DNA of 15,133 nucleotides from Antrodiella citrinella. Lineage: Eukaryota; Basidiomycota; Agaricomycetes; Polyporales; Steccherinaceae. The notes beneath the pieces were generated by a model. The model was not told the origin of the DNA and did not search any database. It worked only from the letters and a program-made list of their open reading frames with translations. Within the stretch, counting starts at the first letter, position 1. Every line of letters begins with the position of its first letter. Where the stretch lies: assembly GCA_004802725.1 (NCBI GenBank), contig SGPM01000502.1, positions 1 through 15,133 of the forward strand. The letters are read 5' to 3'. Positions 1 through 8,468 of the stretch are shown here, in pieces. The position numbers and the translations under genes are program-made.

Positions 1-136
1 TTGGGCCGACCCTAGTGGCTTCGCACCTCCGAGGAGGTCGCGCAAGCTCAGGCTCCGGTTCGTCCGCCAGACCACGTTACTTGCTGCTCGACACCTTTCA
101 CAGCACATCCCCTCTACCTCACCCGGGATTGGAGTC

Positions 137-823
137 ATGTCCGACGCGTCCCGCAAGAAGCCTCGATTCTTGAGCAGCAACGACGACCAAGAAGGTTCCA
201 TCGCCCGCCTTAGTTCTTTGGCGGTCAATCTTAGTTGTCCTGCTGCTGAAGAGTTCTATACTGAGCACCAGCACTTTTGGACACAGGACGGAAGCGGTTT
301 CCATGACCGCTCCATGGTCTACTCCCCTGGTGTCGTCGTGTTCAGGACAGAGTCGGACGATCCGGACTCCACTGAGTCGCTTGGCGGGTCCTTTATTCCG
401 CCGTACCTGGTCGACGTCCTCTCTGTCGTCCCAGTCAACGTCGCTGTTGTCCGCTCCAGGTACTCCTCCGTATCGGAACGTGAGTCGGACCAAGCCGTTC
501 GCCGCTCGATGAAGGAGCGCATGGCTCGCGCGCTGCGCGTCTTCGAGGAACGCGGCAACCGCCATCTCGTCCTTGGAGCTTTCGGCTGCATCGCCGGAGG
601 CCTAAACAAGCTCGACATTGTTGCCGACATCTGGGCCGAGCTGCTCGTATGCGGAGACATGGAAGGAGAAGGTGGAAGCAAACGTGCCGCAAGATTCAAG
701 GATTCTTTCGACACTGTCGTCTTCGCTGTGCCGGGAAGGTCGCATAAGCTTTTCCGTGATGCCTTCGAGATGCGGTTGTTTGAGGGTGACCTTATTGATA
801 CGCTCATCAGCGACAGCGATTGA
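137..823 (+). CDS. Microbial-type PARG-like (DUF2263/TIGR02452) protein, probably inactive and 5'-partial
   Basis: From the first in-frame ATG the frame encodes 228 residues. Family features: an E-S/G-S-I-A-R-x-S-S-L segment (residues 20-27), the PAAEEFY helix, VYSPGVVVFR, SMKERMARAL, LVLGAFGC, and FDTVVFAVPGR near the C-terminus. This is the architecture of the microbial-type poly(ADP-ribose) glycohydrolase family, which removes ADP-ribose polymers from proteins. The catalytic part is altered. The family has GGG-x(6-8)-QEE; here the loop reads K-P-R-F-L with two glycine codons apparently missing and the third changed, and QEE is Q18-E19-G20. The GCGVFxN segment is GCIAGGLN. The start is uncertain: the frame is open without a stop to base 2, residues I-G-V just before the ATG align with the family, and there is a good acceptor (CAG at 101-103). 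The true gene probably has exons further left. It could be a pseudoenzyme or a decaying copy. Confidence 0.75.
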   Translation: MSDASRKKPRFLSSNDDQEGSIARLSSLAVNLSCPAAEEFYTEHQHFWTQDGSGFHDRSMVYSPGVVVFRTESDDPDSTESLGGSFIPPYLVDVLSVVPVNVAVVRSRYSSVSERESDQAVRRSMKERMARALRVFEERGNRHLVLGAFGCIAGGLNKLDIVADIWAELLVCGDMEGEGGSKRAARFKDSFDTVVFAVPGRSHKLFRDAFEMRLFEGDLIDTLISDSD

Positions 824-1400
824 TATCCTTATTCGTTATCTTGCACATTCCTCTTCTTTCTTTCTTATTTGCTTGGTGCTTTAAATCTATACCCTGGAAG
901 TGTATTTGTATCCCATTAGGTGGATGGTCATTAGATTTGTAATCTTCTGTAGCTGTAGTCTATGTTCTCTTCCACTCTCAAGCAAGTCTGATACAATATG
1001 CCCATGCACTACTCATGTAACTTCGTGCCTTTGAAGCTTAAGGTCGTTTGATCACTTCGCACATTGGACGACGTTCCGTGACTGGAAACGCCGACTGTTG
1101 TCGTTTCACCTTCACCATCCTGGAGCATACCTCACTCGCCTCCAACTCCACCGTCGCTCATCACGCAATCATCGAGCAGTCGTTCAATGTACGCATGTTC
1201 GACCGCGAATGGTCAGGGGGACAACGAGGAATGTACTTGGCGGCCCGGAACACCGTGCACGATGGAGATAAGAATGAGAGTTGGCGGGCCTCAGAGTCAA
1301 AGAACCCATACCCAATTTCCCCACACGCGCGGATCAGGACCACCATCGTCGCTCATCCCTGTGGTCAATTCGTCGAGGCAAATATAATCATCATTGTAAG
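824..1400. other. Intergenic region between PARG-like gene and dehydrogenase
   Basis: No coding signal is convincing in these 577 bases. The open frame across 1048-1416 starts at a TTG, has no recognisable motif and runs into the dehydrogenase start. The region should hold the 3' end of the PARG-like transcript and the promoter of the dehydrogenase. I see no clear TATA box close to the ATG at 1401. Confidence 0.5.
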
Positions 1401-2663
1401 ATGGTTCGCGTTATGATCTGTGGTGAGTACGTTAAGCCATGCCATCTCCGAGATCATATCCGACGTTTGCGGTGGTCGGTGGTGTGCAGGAGACCTCGTA
1501 TGGGCTCATCAAGAATGTAAGGATATGTTCCAAGGGATTGCAGATGTTGTCGTGAGTTCAGTGTGTCTGAGGATTCGCAATCTAGCTCATCGTTGGTTCG
1601 CTGTATAGGTCATGGACTCGCCCGATAGAGCCCACTTCCTGGCTAACCTCAAGCCGGGAGGGAAGTACGAGGGGATAGTTGGTACCTACCGACACAACGC
1701 ATCCGCTGAACATATCGGTATCTTCGACCGCGAGATCATCGAGGCGTTATCAACGAGCGTGAAGTGGATAGCACATAATGGTGCTGGGTACGATCAAATA
1801 GACGTTCAAGCTTGCAAGGAGAAAGGTGAAGCTCACGCAAGACCTCCTCGATGTGATCATTGGACTGACTATATCTGAACTAGGCATCATCGTTTCCAAC
1901 ACACCCGGAGCCGTGGACGATGCCACAGCTACCACCGCCCTCTACCTCATGATCTCAGCCCACCGCCAATACGCCAAAGCCGAGCGCAACATCCGCTCCG
2001 GCCAATGGAAATCAGGCCTCTACTCCGGCAACGCACACGACCTGACCGGGCGGACACTCGCCATCCTCGGACTCGGCGGCATCGGACTGCGCCTCGCAGA
2101 GCTGGCACGCGCGTTCCCCATGCGTATCGTCTATCACAACAGGAACAAGGTTGAGACTGCACCGGAGTGGGCGGAGTACTTCCCCGCAGAGAGGCTGGAT
2201 GAGATGCTGGCTATTGCGGATGTGCTAAGCGTACATGTGCCGCTGAGGAAGGATACGGAGAATTTTGTGGACGAGAAGATGATCAGGAAGCTGAAGAAGG
2301 GCGCGATTATCGTGAACACTGCGAGAGGGAAAGTCATCGACGAGTCGGCGATGATTCGTGCCTTGGAGGACGGACATGTACGTTCTCTTCTTCATGGTCC
2401 TTTCTTTGCACTGTCATTGACTCTCCTCTGACCCTCAGCTCGGAGCCATTGGCCTTGACGTATACCCCGACGAACCAGAAGTCAACCCTAAACTGCTCGA
2501 CTTCCCCAACGCCACACTCTTGCCGCACATGGGCACGGAAACGTGCGATTCACAGAAGAAGATGGAGGTCAGAGCCTTGTCAAACTTGAAGGACTACCTG
2601 CAGAAAGGATCAGGCAACGACGTTGTTCCGGAGCTGAAAACGCTGGCTCGTGCGTCGCTGTGA
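1401..2663 (+). CDS. D-isomer-specific 2-hydroxyacid dehydrogenase (glyoxylate/hydroxypyruvate reductase type)
   Basis: Five exons: 1401-1422, 1490-1551, 1609-1825, 1884-2377, 2439-2663, giving 339 residues, the usual length. The enzyme reduces a 2-keto acid such as glyoxylate or hydroxypyruvate to the D-2-hydroxy acid with NAD(P)H. Motifs: the substrate-loop segment AHNGAGYDQID, the Rossmann motif G163-L-G165-G-I-G168, and the catalytic set R248 (NTARGK), E277 (PDEPE) and H295 (LPHMGT). All three catalytic residues are present, so it should be active. After the second Rossmann strand the sequence is YHNRN rather than an acidic residue, which in this family suggests NADPH preference; that is an inference. 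It resembles yeast GOR1-like cytosolic enzymes; no targeting peptide is obvious. The first exon is tiny (22 nt), but it supplies the expected MVRVMICGDLVW start. Introns are 51-67 nt. Confidence 0.93.
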
Positions 2664-3066
2664 TCCTGTTCTTCGAGATCTAGAGTATCAACTTGGTGGT
2701 AGAAATGTACGCAATTGTATATGTAGATTCATCTGAAGCATATCATAACCGAAGACTCAAGCTACTCAAGGTTTACATTCAGGACTGAAGCACGTACGGA
2801 AAGATTGGAAACTGTATGTATATGGATGTTGTCTTGACTATTCACATGCTCATCGGATAGACGTCGACGCTGTGTCAATGAAGCATGGTGATGATATAGA
2901 ATCAACAAACACGACGAATACACGTTGCCGTTTAGATTAACGATAGACCGTGAACGTGCAAAAACGTATAAAAGGGCCTCACCCTCGCTTCAGACCTTTT
3001 TAAGATTTACCGTTTCTACCGATTCCTCCCTTCAATCCTCTTGATCAGCCAGAATCCGCTGCTGCA
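2664..3066. other. Intergenic region with promoter of the coiled-coil gene
   Basis: The 403 bases hold the dehydrogenase 3' region and the promoter of the next gene. A TATA box lies at 2967-2974 and a pyrimidine-rich tract (about 3010-3045) lies just before the start codon. No open frame here looks coding. Confidence 0.5.
2967..2974 (+). promoter_or_regulatory. TATA box of the coiled-coil gene
   Basis: TATAAAAG sits 93 bases before the ATG at 3067. The space between leaves room for a start site near 3000 followed by a pyrimidine-rich leader. This is one of the clearest core promoter elements in the window. Confidence 0.6.
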
Positions 3067-4126
3067 ATGTCAGGCCAAATGACGCCACGTACGGTCGCCT
3101 CCGTGGCGATTCCAAGTGCTGATACAGGCCAGATACGAGAAATGCTGGGGATGATGAAAGCTACACTAGGAACTCTGTAAGTATCTGTCGAAGAAGCCAA
3201 TCGCCCGCAGGATGCTGAATGCAATGTGCAGAGGGCAAACGTTCCAAACTCTTAATGAGCAATCCGCAGGCGTAACGACTCTGGGTCCGACCATGGTAAG
3301 CATCTATACTGGGTCCAACATCTTACGATAGCGCTGAGATGTCGCGAAGCAACACGCTGCTGCACAAATACAAGGCCTGCGGCATCAAATCCGCAGACAG
3401 GACCGCAAACAAGAAATCAGGATGCAAGAAGTACGAGCCCTCATCCAGGATCAGCTGAAAGAGCAAATCGTGCGCGACATGCGGTAAGTTGTATTGCCCT
3501 TTGTCGCGTGGTTGCAGACACGCCTGCTGACAAGCTGGGCAGTGAGTTCCTAGACGGGAGGATCAAGGAGGAGATCATCACAGAAGTGCACCAGCAAGTG
3601 CAAGTGCAGTTGCCGGAGCACATTCCTGTGACTTTGGAAAAGCAGATCGTTGGTAGCAGAAGCCAAATCATCGAAGTGCGGCATGCGCTCATGAATTCGT
3701 GAGTCGTTGAATCCTAAGATGAGCTGAAACCCACTCATGTCAATTGTAGAGAAGCACGACGAACAAATTCCAACTTACGAACAGATGACCTAAACGACTC
3801 GCTCGCCATTGTGCTCAAGCCGGACGGGACTCGCAGTGATGTGTATCCGGCTAACTTGACTGCACTGTTTGCTTACACTCGTACGTCGTATGAATTGTGC
3901 TTCAGAAGTGTTGATCCTGACGAAGTACCAGCGGCCCTGCTGAGGACGCTACTCAAGGACCACGGCCTAGTAGAACATCAGCTACGAGAAAAGAACCTGA
4001 ACAAATTCATGGCGCACATCGGTAAGTACTATGCTAGTCCACAATGTATGAAGATGTTGACCACATTTAGGCATCACTTTCCAAATCGTTCCCGTTTCGG
4101 CGACTGACGAGAACAATGACTCTTGA
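3067..4126 (+). CDS. Coiled-coil protein of unknown function
   Basis: Seven exons: 3067-3176, 3232-3295, 3350-3483, 3543-3698, 3750-3880, 3932-4021, 4071-4126, giving 246 residues. I do not recognise a named domain. The middle (roughly residues 55-145) is rich in Q, E, K and R with regular I/L/V and should form coiled coil, for example around EVRALIQDQLKEQIVRD. The C-terminal part contains the phrase KPDGTRSDVYPANLTALFAYT followed, after splicing, by a Leu-rich helix, and ends with KNLNKFMAHIGITFQIVPV. From memory, similar short coiled-coil proteins with a PDG...LP/N-L-LFAY phrase are common and uncharacterised in mushroom genomes. The intron at 3881-3931 is 51 nt, a multiple of three without a stop, so its splicing is judged by the better match to that phrase; if retained it adds 17 residues. 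The gene is tail-to-tail with the F-box gene, 90 bases between stops. Confidence 0.75.
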
Positions 4127-4216
4127 AGCTGCCCATTGGCGATTTCTTTGTAAAGGATTTTGTGAGATAGATGGATGTGTACCTGAATATACATAATGAA
4201 AATATGACTGGGACCA

Positions 4217-6235
4217 CTACGGACTAAAGTCTATGCACACGACCGCTGAAAAGTAGACGTAAGCACGACTCATGAAATGCGAGGACCAGATAACTCACAG
4301 CGGACTTCGGGTTCCCATTGGTCGTCATCCTCTGCATTTATATCGAAGTCTTCATCCAGCCAATCGTCGTCGTCGTCATCTGCAAACAGCATGTCGTCCA
4401 CATCGTCGTTGGCGACATGTTCCAACTCTTCGTCAATGGGGTCAGGTTCCGTCGGCAAGGCCTCTTCAGCAAGTTCATCTGTCTTCGGAGATGCACTTGC
4501 TGGTTTTGGACCCTCGTCTTGCGTATTGAGGGGAGCGTAAAGAGGGTGATGCGCCAAAAATAGCTTGGATTCTGTCATTTGAAGACAAGAGACTTGGTTC
4601 AAGACGGTTCGATTTTCCAAGGATCGGACTCTGCAGCATACAATTGCGAGCGGCTGAGACCACAGCGTTGGATGCTCATCATTGCGTGAAGATGAGTTGC
4701 TCGTGCTATGGATGGTTTCATCCAGAGTGAAGACAAAAACACCCGCAGTCTATATGGTATTTCAGCAACCGACTGTTAAGAGGTGAGAAGGATGCCGCTC
4801 ACTGTCACTACCGCCAGTCGACCATGCTCAAAAGCCATGTAGACAGCTCTGACCGAGTCCACGGAATACGCTGAATCACGTATTCTGATCTTGACAGCAA
4901 AATTCGTCATCGGCTGCTTCTTTTGAAAGGCAGTCTTATAATTCCTAATGAAAATGACCTCTGCATCGTCTCGCAGGATGGCGAGATCCTCTCCACACAC
5001 ATGAACTGAAAGAACTGATTAATCCATGTTAAAGCGCTATATTACGTATGATACACACCTGCGATAAAGTACCGAAGGGTTCTGGAGATTTCTTCGTCCA
5101 GTGTGAGAGGTATTGGTTGTACTTCTGCGCAACGAGTACGCGGGTACGAGACACGGCGGAGTCCACCAGCGCGTAATTGGGTCATATCCGGAATTTCGTC
5201 TGGAGACATGCGGAACGCCAAACGACCGTCTGTTCTGTTGAAGGCCCGCAGTTCGACAGACCCGCAGATGAAGACATGTTGATCGCTGACTTCCACGTAA
5301 TGTATCTCGCCCAATGGGACGCCATCTACCTGCTGCGTGTTCTCGACGGTCTGTACGAGCGACCCAGACTCCACATCGAAGAGATAGGCTTTGGAAAATG
5401 AGCCGACTAGGAGTGTGGGATACACAAACCGGAAGGCTCGGCCCCACTCTGGACTGCGTAAGAGAGCCCATGGTTTAAAATGACCCCGAAGGTCAGAGCT
5501 AGGATTACGCTGCTCTGCGAAGTCGCTGTGTCCCGATTGTAGAACGTCCGGAGCGCAAGCATTGGTACATGCTTCTGTGCCCATGTGCGTCGCCAGCCGC
5601 CAAACCTCTTTGTACTCGCCAAAACGGTCGAAGATGAGGAAGCCGTTGCCATATTCGACATGTGCCCAAGCCCGTACATAGCCCTAATATGAGATGAGTC
5701 GGTGGGATACGGCGGGAGTGAGCCGTGTTGACTGACAGAGCTGAGTTCCCATAGAAGCGTATCCGTCTCCAAATCGGATACCTTAATCCCACCTAAAGAG
5801 TGGGATGTGATGACAATTCCCTCCTTTTCGTCAACTTTGATTCGATGGACACCATTTCCCGCAGATGAGTACACGTTTGAGGCAACTGGACCCTGTCCAG
5901 ACCATGTCGAGTGTAACCGGTAAAGATACCGACCTGCATGAGGATTAGACTTTTCATGAGACATAGAACAGATCAGACTCACATAATTTGTGCCAGTCGT
6001 CGACTTGATCCATCGCTCTCCCCGCATACAAAGATTTTGCCATTTCCAATGAGACATTCATTGCTGAGACGAACCGGTGATGACATGCGGCCTGATGGTA
6101 AACAGACCGTTCATGGGTGAGGAAGAACTGGTACCACAGTCGCGACGAAAGCATCATGGCATGTAGGCTGGGAAGTGGGAGCCATGATAATACTTTCAGG
6201 ACCAACTCAGGCGGAAGATCGGATAGATGTGCCAT
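4217..6235 (-). CDS. F-box protein with propeller-like body and acidic C-terminal tail
   Basis: Six exons on the minus strand: 6235-5983, 5933-5737, 5683-5059, 5005-4803, 4749-4299, 4245-4217, giving 585 residues. An F-box at residues 4-37 (LSDLPPELVLKVLSWLPLPSL) should bind Skp1 and make the protein the substrate adaptor of an SCF ubiquitin ligase. The following 400 residues have short repeated strand segments typical of a WD40/quinoprotein-like propeller (VHRIKVDEKEGIVITSH, GFLIFDRFG.YKEVWRLATH, TLLVGSFSKAYLFDVESG), presumably for substrate binding. Residues about 515-572 are extremely acidic. The start at 6235 is chosen because the in-frame codon at 6265 is GTG and an in-frame stop lies further upstream. 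The last intron (4298-4246, 53 nt) gives the ending SVVCIDFSP; without splicing the protein ends at 4270 after a few other residues. Its target is unknown. Confidence 0.85.
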
Positions 6236-6577
6236 CTTGGATAATGGATTGGACAGAAAGGTCACAAGACACGTTCCTTCAGATAGCTTCGACTCGCAAT
6301 CCTATGAAGTTGTCTGCAAATTGTCACAAAACAAACGGTATGGAAAAAGTACGAAATAAAACTTACCTGGTGTATGCAGACCCCTGCACTGAAACAGTGG
6401 GGAATGGGATGCGTAGTTACGCGTGAAGTCCGAGTCTGGAGACAAGCCCGGATTATGACGAACCGTAAATGGTTATTTGTTCGTGTTATAATCAGAGGCT
6501 CCAGCATAACACCACCAAACAACTGCTTTTATGCTACATCATCGCCAAGGCCTTTTGAAGACCCCCGACTCTAACAC
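6236..6577. promoter_or_regulatory. Divergent promoter region of the F-box and SAP-repeat genes
   Basis: The two genes are transcribed away from each other from this 342-base interval. It contains the F-box leader with its intron (6314-6366) and, toward the right gene, a weak TATA-like TATAAT at 6487-6492. An ATG at 6531 opens an out-of-frame upstream frame before the SAP gene start. No coding gene is supported here. Confidence 0.5.
6314..6366 (-). other. 5' UTR intron of the F-box gene
   Basis: On the minus strand a consensus donor (CAG|GTAAGTTTT) at 6366 and an acceptor (GACAATTTGCAG) ending at 6314 enclose 53 nt, the same length as several coding introns of this gene. It lies 79 bases upstream of the ATG, and an in-frame stop separates it from the coding start, so it would be a leader intron. 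Confidence 0.55.
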
Positions 6578-7966
6578 ATGCAACTCCTCCGATATTTTCA
6601 TCACGACGACATCTATACCCAACATCCTGGGTGTATGGCAGTATGTTCTAAGTCTAATTGCGCGATATTTTGCTTCTTACGATTGGCTTTTCGCAGTGCG
6701 ATGACCTCTCTTTGGCTGAAGTCCGCGATGCGTATGCAAGGCTCACTCCCAATCAATTGAAACTTTTTTGCACGGTCAGATCCCTTCCGATTACTGGCTC
6801 TGAAGAAGACCTAGTGCTTCGTTTGGCCCATTACGATGTGCAAACATACCCTTTCCCTACTCTAAATGGCCACGGTCCCAATGGTTCTGCACATCTCGGG
6901 TCGCCCAAGCGTCGCATCCGTTCGGTCAAGGCCCCTGATCTTCCTGTCGAGCTCATGGCGGAGATCATGGATCATGTAGGGGATTGGGAGTTGTCGAAAG
7001 CTGTCGGAATCCCTACGTCTCTTCCGCAACCTGCCTCCTGGACACGCGCCAGTCAGATGGACCATGCCATGCTGACCGGATACCTACCCCTCATCAGAGC
7101 AACCGATCCCTCCTCCCATCCTCCCACCAAAGTTGGAGCCGCGTTGATCGTTCGCTTTGAATACGTTCATGTTCTCGAATACCTCCTCACCCATTATCCG
7201 AACATCTTTCGTTCCATCTTCAAAAATGATATTCTTCCCGTTACTGCATCATATCATGGGCGAATAACCGTTCTGAATTGGTGGCAAGCAACGCGCTTGG
7301 GTCACTCAGAACTGCTTCCCATACCCGCATCTTTGAAAGAGATCATAGACGGTGCGTCTCGTAACGGACAGGTAGCTTCGCTGGACTGGTGGTTGCACTC
7401 TAGTATCCCTCTGTCGTACACCGAGGCCGCACTGGAGATGGCGAGCTCGAAGAATCAGCTGGATGTATTGCAGTGGTGGAAAGAGTATAGCTTGTCTCAC
7501 AATGCGCACTTGAAGATCGGACGCGTCATGGATATGGCCAGCACTGCAGGACACGTGGAGGCTTTAGAGTGGTGGTTCAGGTCTCAGCTTGATTTCAAGT
7601 ACGACAGGCAAGCTATGTACCACGCTAGTTGTCATGGCAAGGTTTGTCTTGTTCTGCCCCTTTCTGTCATCATTTTGCTAATGGTTGAGGTTCTAGGTTG
7701 AGGTTCTGCAATGGTGGCTTTCTAGTGGGTTACAGTTGATCTTCGACCCCGACTGTTTGACTGGTGCTACAAGGCATAATCGCCCGGAGGTGCTTGACTG
7801 GTGGGATAAGAGTGGACTTCCGATTCAGTACCGGATGTGCGATATAGAGGAGGCGTTGGAAGATGCTATTGGAGGTGGAGAGGCTGCGAGAGAGTGGTGG
7901 AAGAAGAAGGGTGTGGACTTTAACGCCAACGACACAGAATGGATGAAACTCCAGGACCTCAATTGA
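6578..7966 (+). CDS. SAP-like / F-box-like protein with repeated double-Trp (ankyrin-like) motifs
   Basis: Three exons: 6578-6640, 6697-7641, 7697-7966, giving 425 residues. If the second in-frame ATG at 6635 is used, exon 1 shrinks to six bases and the protein to 406. The often-open TTG frame at 6658 lies inside intron 1 and is not a start. The N-terminal segment (LSLAEVRDAYARLTPNQLK..., GSEEDLVLRLAHYD) resembles a SAP motif, known for DNA binding. Next comes an F-box-like helix (APDLPVELMAEIMDHVGDWEL). The rest is a chain of units each carrying a V/A-L-x-W-W core: VLNWW, SLDWW, VLQWW, ALEWW, VLQWW, VLDWW and a final REWW, spaced about 28-36 residues after splicing, like degenerate ankyrin repeats. 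From memory this layout occurs in uncharacterised mushroom proteins. A role as nuclear or ubiquitin-linked adaptor is only inference. Confidence 0.8.
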
Positions 7967-8468
7967 CCGCGTGCTCTGTGATTCTATCTTGATCCTCTAT
8001 TCATACCACACACCTTTCTTGCTCTACTCCGGACTTCGACCCCTCTGCATTGTCGTACTTGCATTCATCCTTCCATCTTGATATCAATGTAGAATATCCC
8101 CACATGTCATTTATATTCTTACGCACGTTTCTCGGAAAATGGACTCCATTTGTAGCTTACGCTTGACCGAGGAAATGTTACCTTGAACAGTTGGTTTCAC
8201 ACATGTCACGACAATTGTTATGATGTTCAGAGCTCGGCGGCTCAAAAATCAAATCGTTTGGAAGCAGAGACGCGAGAGGAGATCCGGAAACGAGTCGGAG
8301 AATAGATACAAATAAGAATACAGGTCTGAGAAGATGCAGATGAGAAGGTAAGACAGGCGAGAGAAGATGCAGATGAGAAGAAATGTATATGAGAGATAAT
8401 ATAGATGGAAGAAAATGCAGATGATGAGGTAGATGAAGTAGACGACAGAACAGCAGCACGGAACACGA
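7967..8468. other. Convergent intergenic region
   Basis: About 500 bases separate the stop codons of the SAP-repeat gene and the zinc-finger gene, which end toward each other. The left half looks like ordinary 3' flanking DNA. The right half (about 8260-8450) is purine-rich on the plus strand with a short minisatellite. The pyrimidine-rich minus-strand frames at 8178-8512 are by-products of that bias. Confidence 0.6.
8320..8380 (+). repeat. Minisatellite, 33-bp period
   Basis: The 20-mer GAGAAGATGCAGATGAGAAG occurs exactly at 8328-8347 and again at 8361-8380, each preceded by a related ACAGG... octamer (8320, 8353), giving a 33-base period. A weaker third relative (GAAAATGCAGATGATGAG) follows near 8410. 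It lies 3' of the zinc-finger gene, probably in its 3' UTR or just beyond. Confidence 0.8.

Noticed and set aside
119..807. Antisense open frames over the PARG-like gene
   Set aside because: They mirror codon bias of the plus-strand gene and show no protein family features.
1048..1416. Open frame of 122 codons before the dehydrogenase
   Set aside because: It starts at TTG, has no recognisable motif, and its end overlaps the well-supported dehydrogenase start in another frame.
4272..4563. Plus-strand Ser-rich frames opposite the acidic tail
   Set aside because: They arise from the GAY-rich codons for the poly-Asp tail read on the other strand; the minus-strand frame joins the F-box exons in phase.
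5407..6057. Long minus-strand open frame continuing past 5737 without splicing
   Set aside because: Beyond the donor at 5736 its residues lose the propeller pattern, whereas splicing to 5683 gives GYVRAWAHVEYGNGFLIFDRFG, a typical continuation.
6236..6265. Ten-codon N-terminal extension of the F-box protein from 6265
   Set aside because: The codon at 6265 is GTG, which is unlikely to start translation in a fungal nuclear gene; the ATG at 6235 immediately precedes the F-box.
8320..8430. Possible CRISPR-like array
   Set aside because: Only two exact units with 13-base separation, purine-rich low complexity, and a eukaryotic genome.
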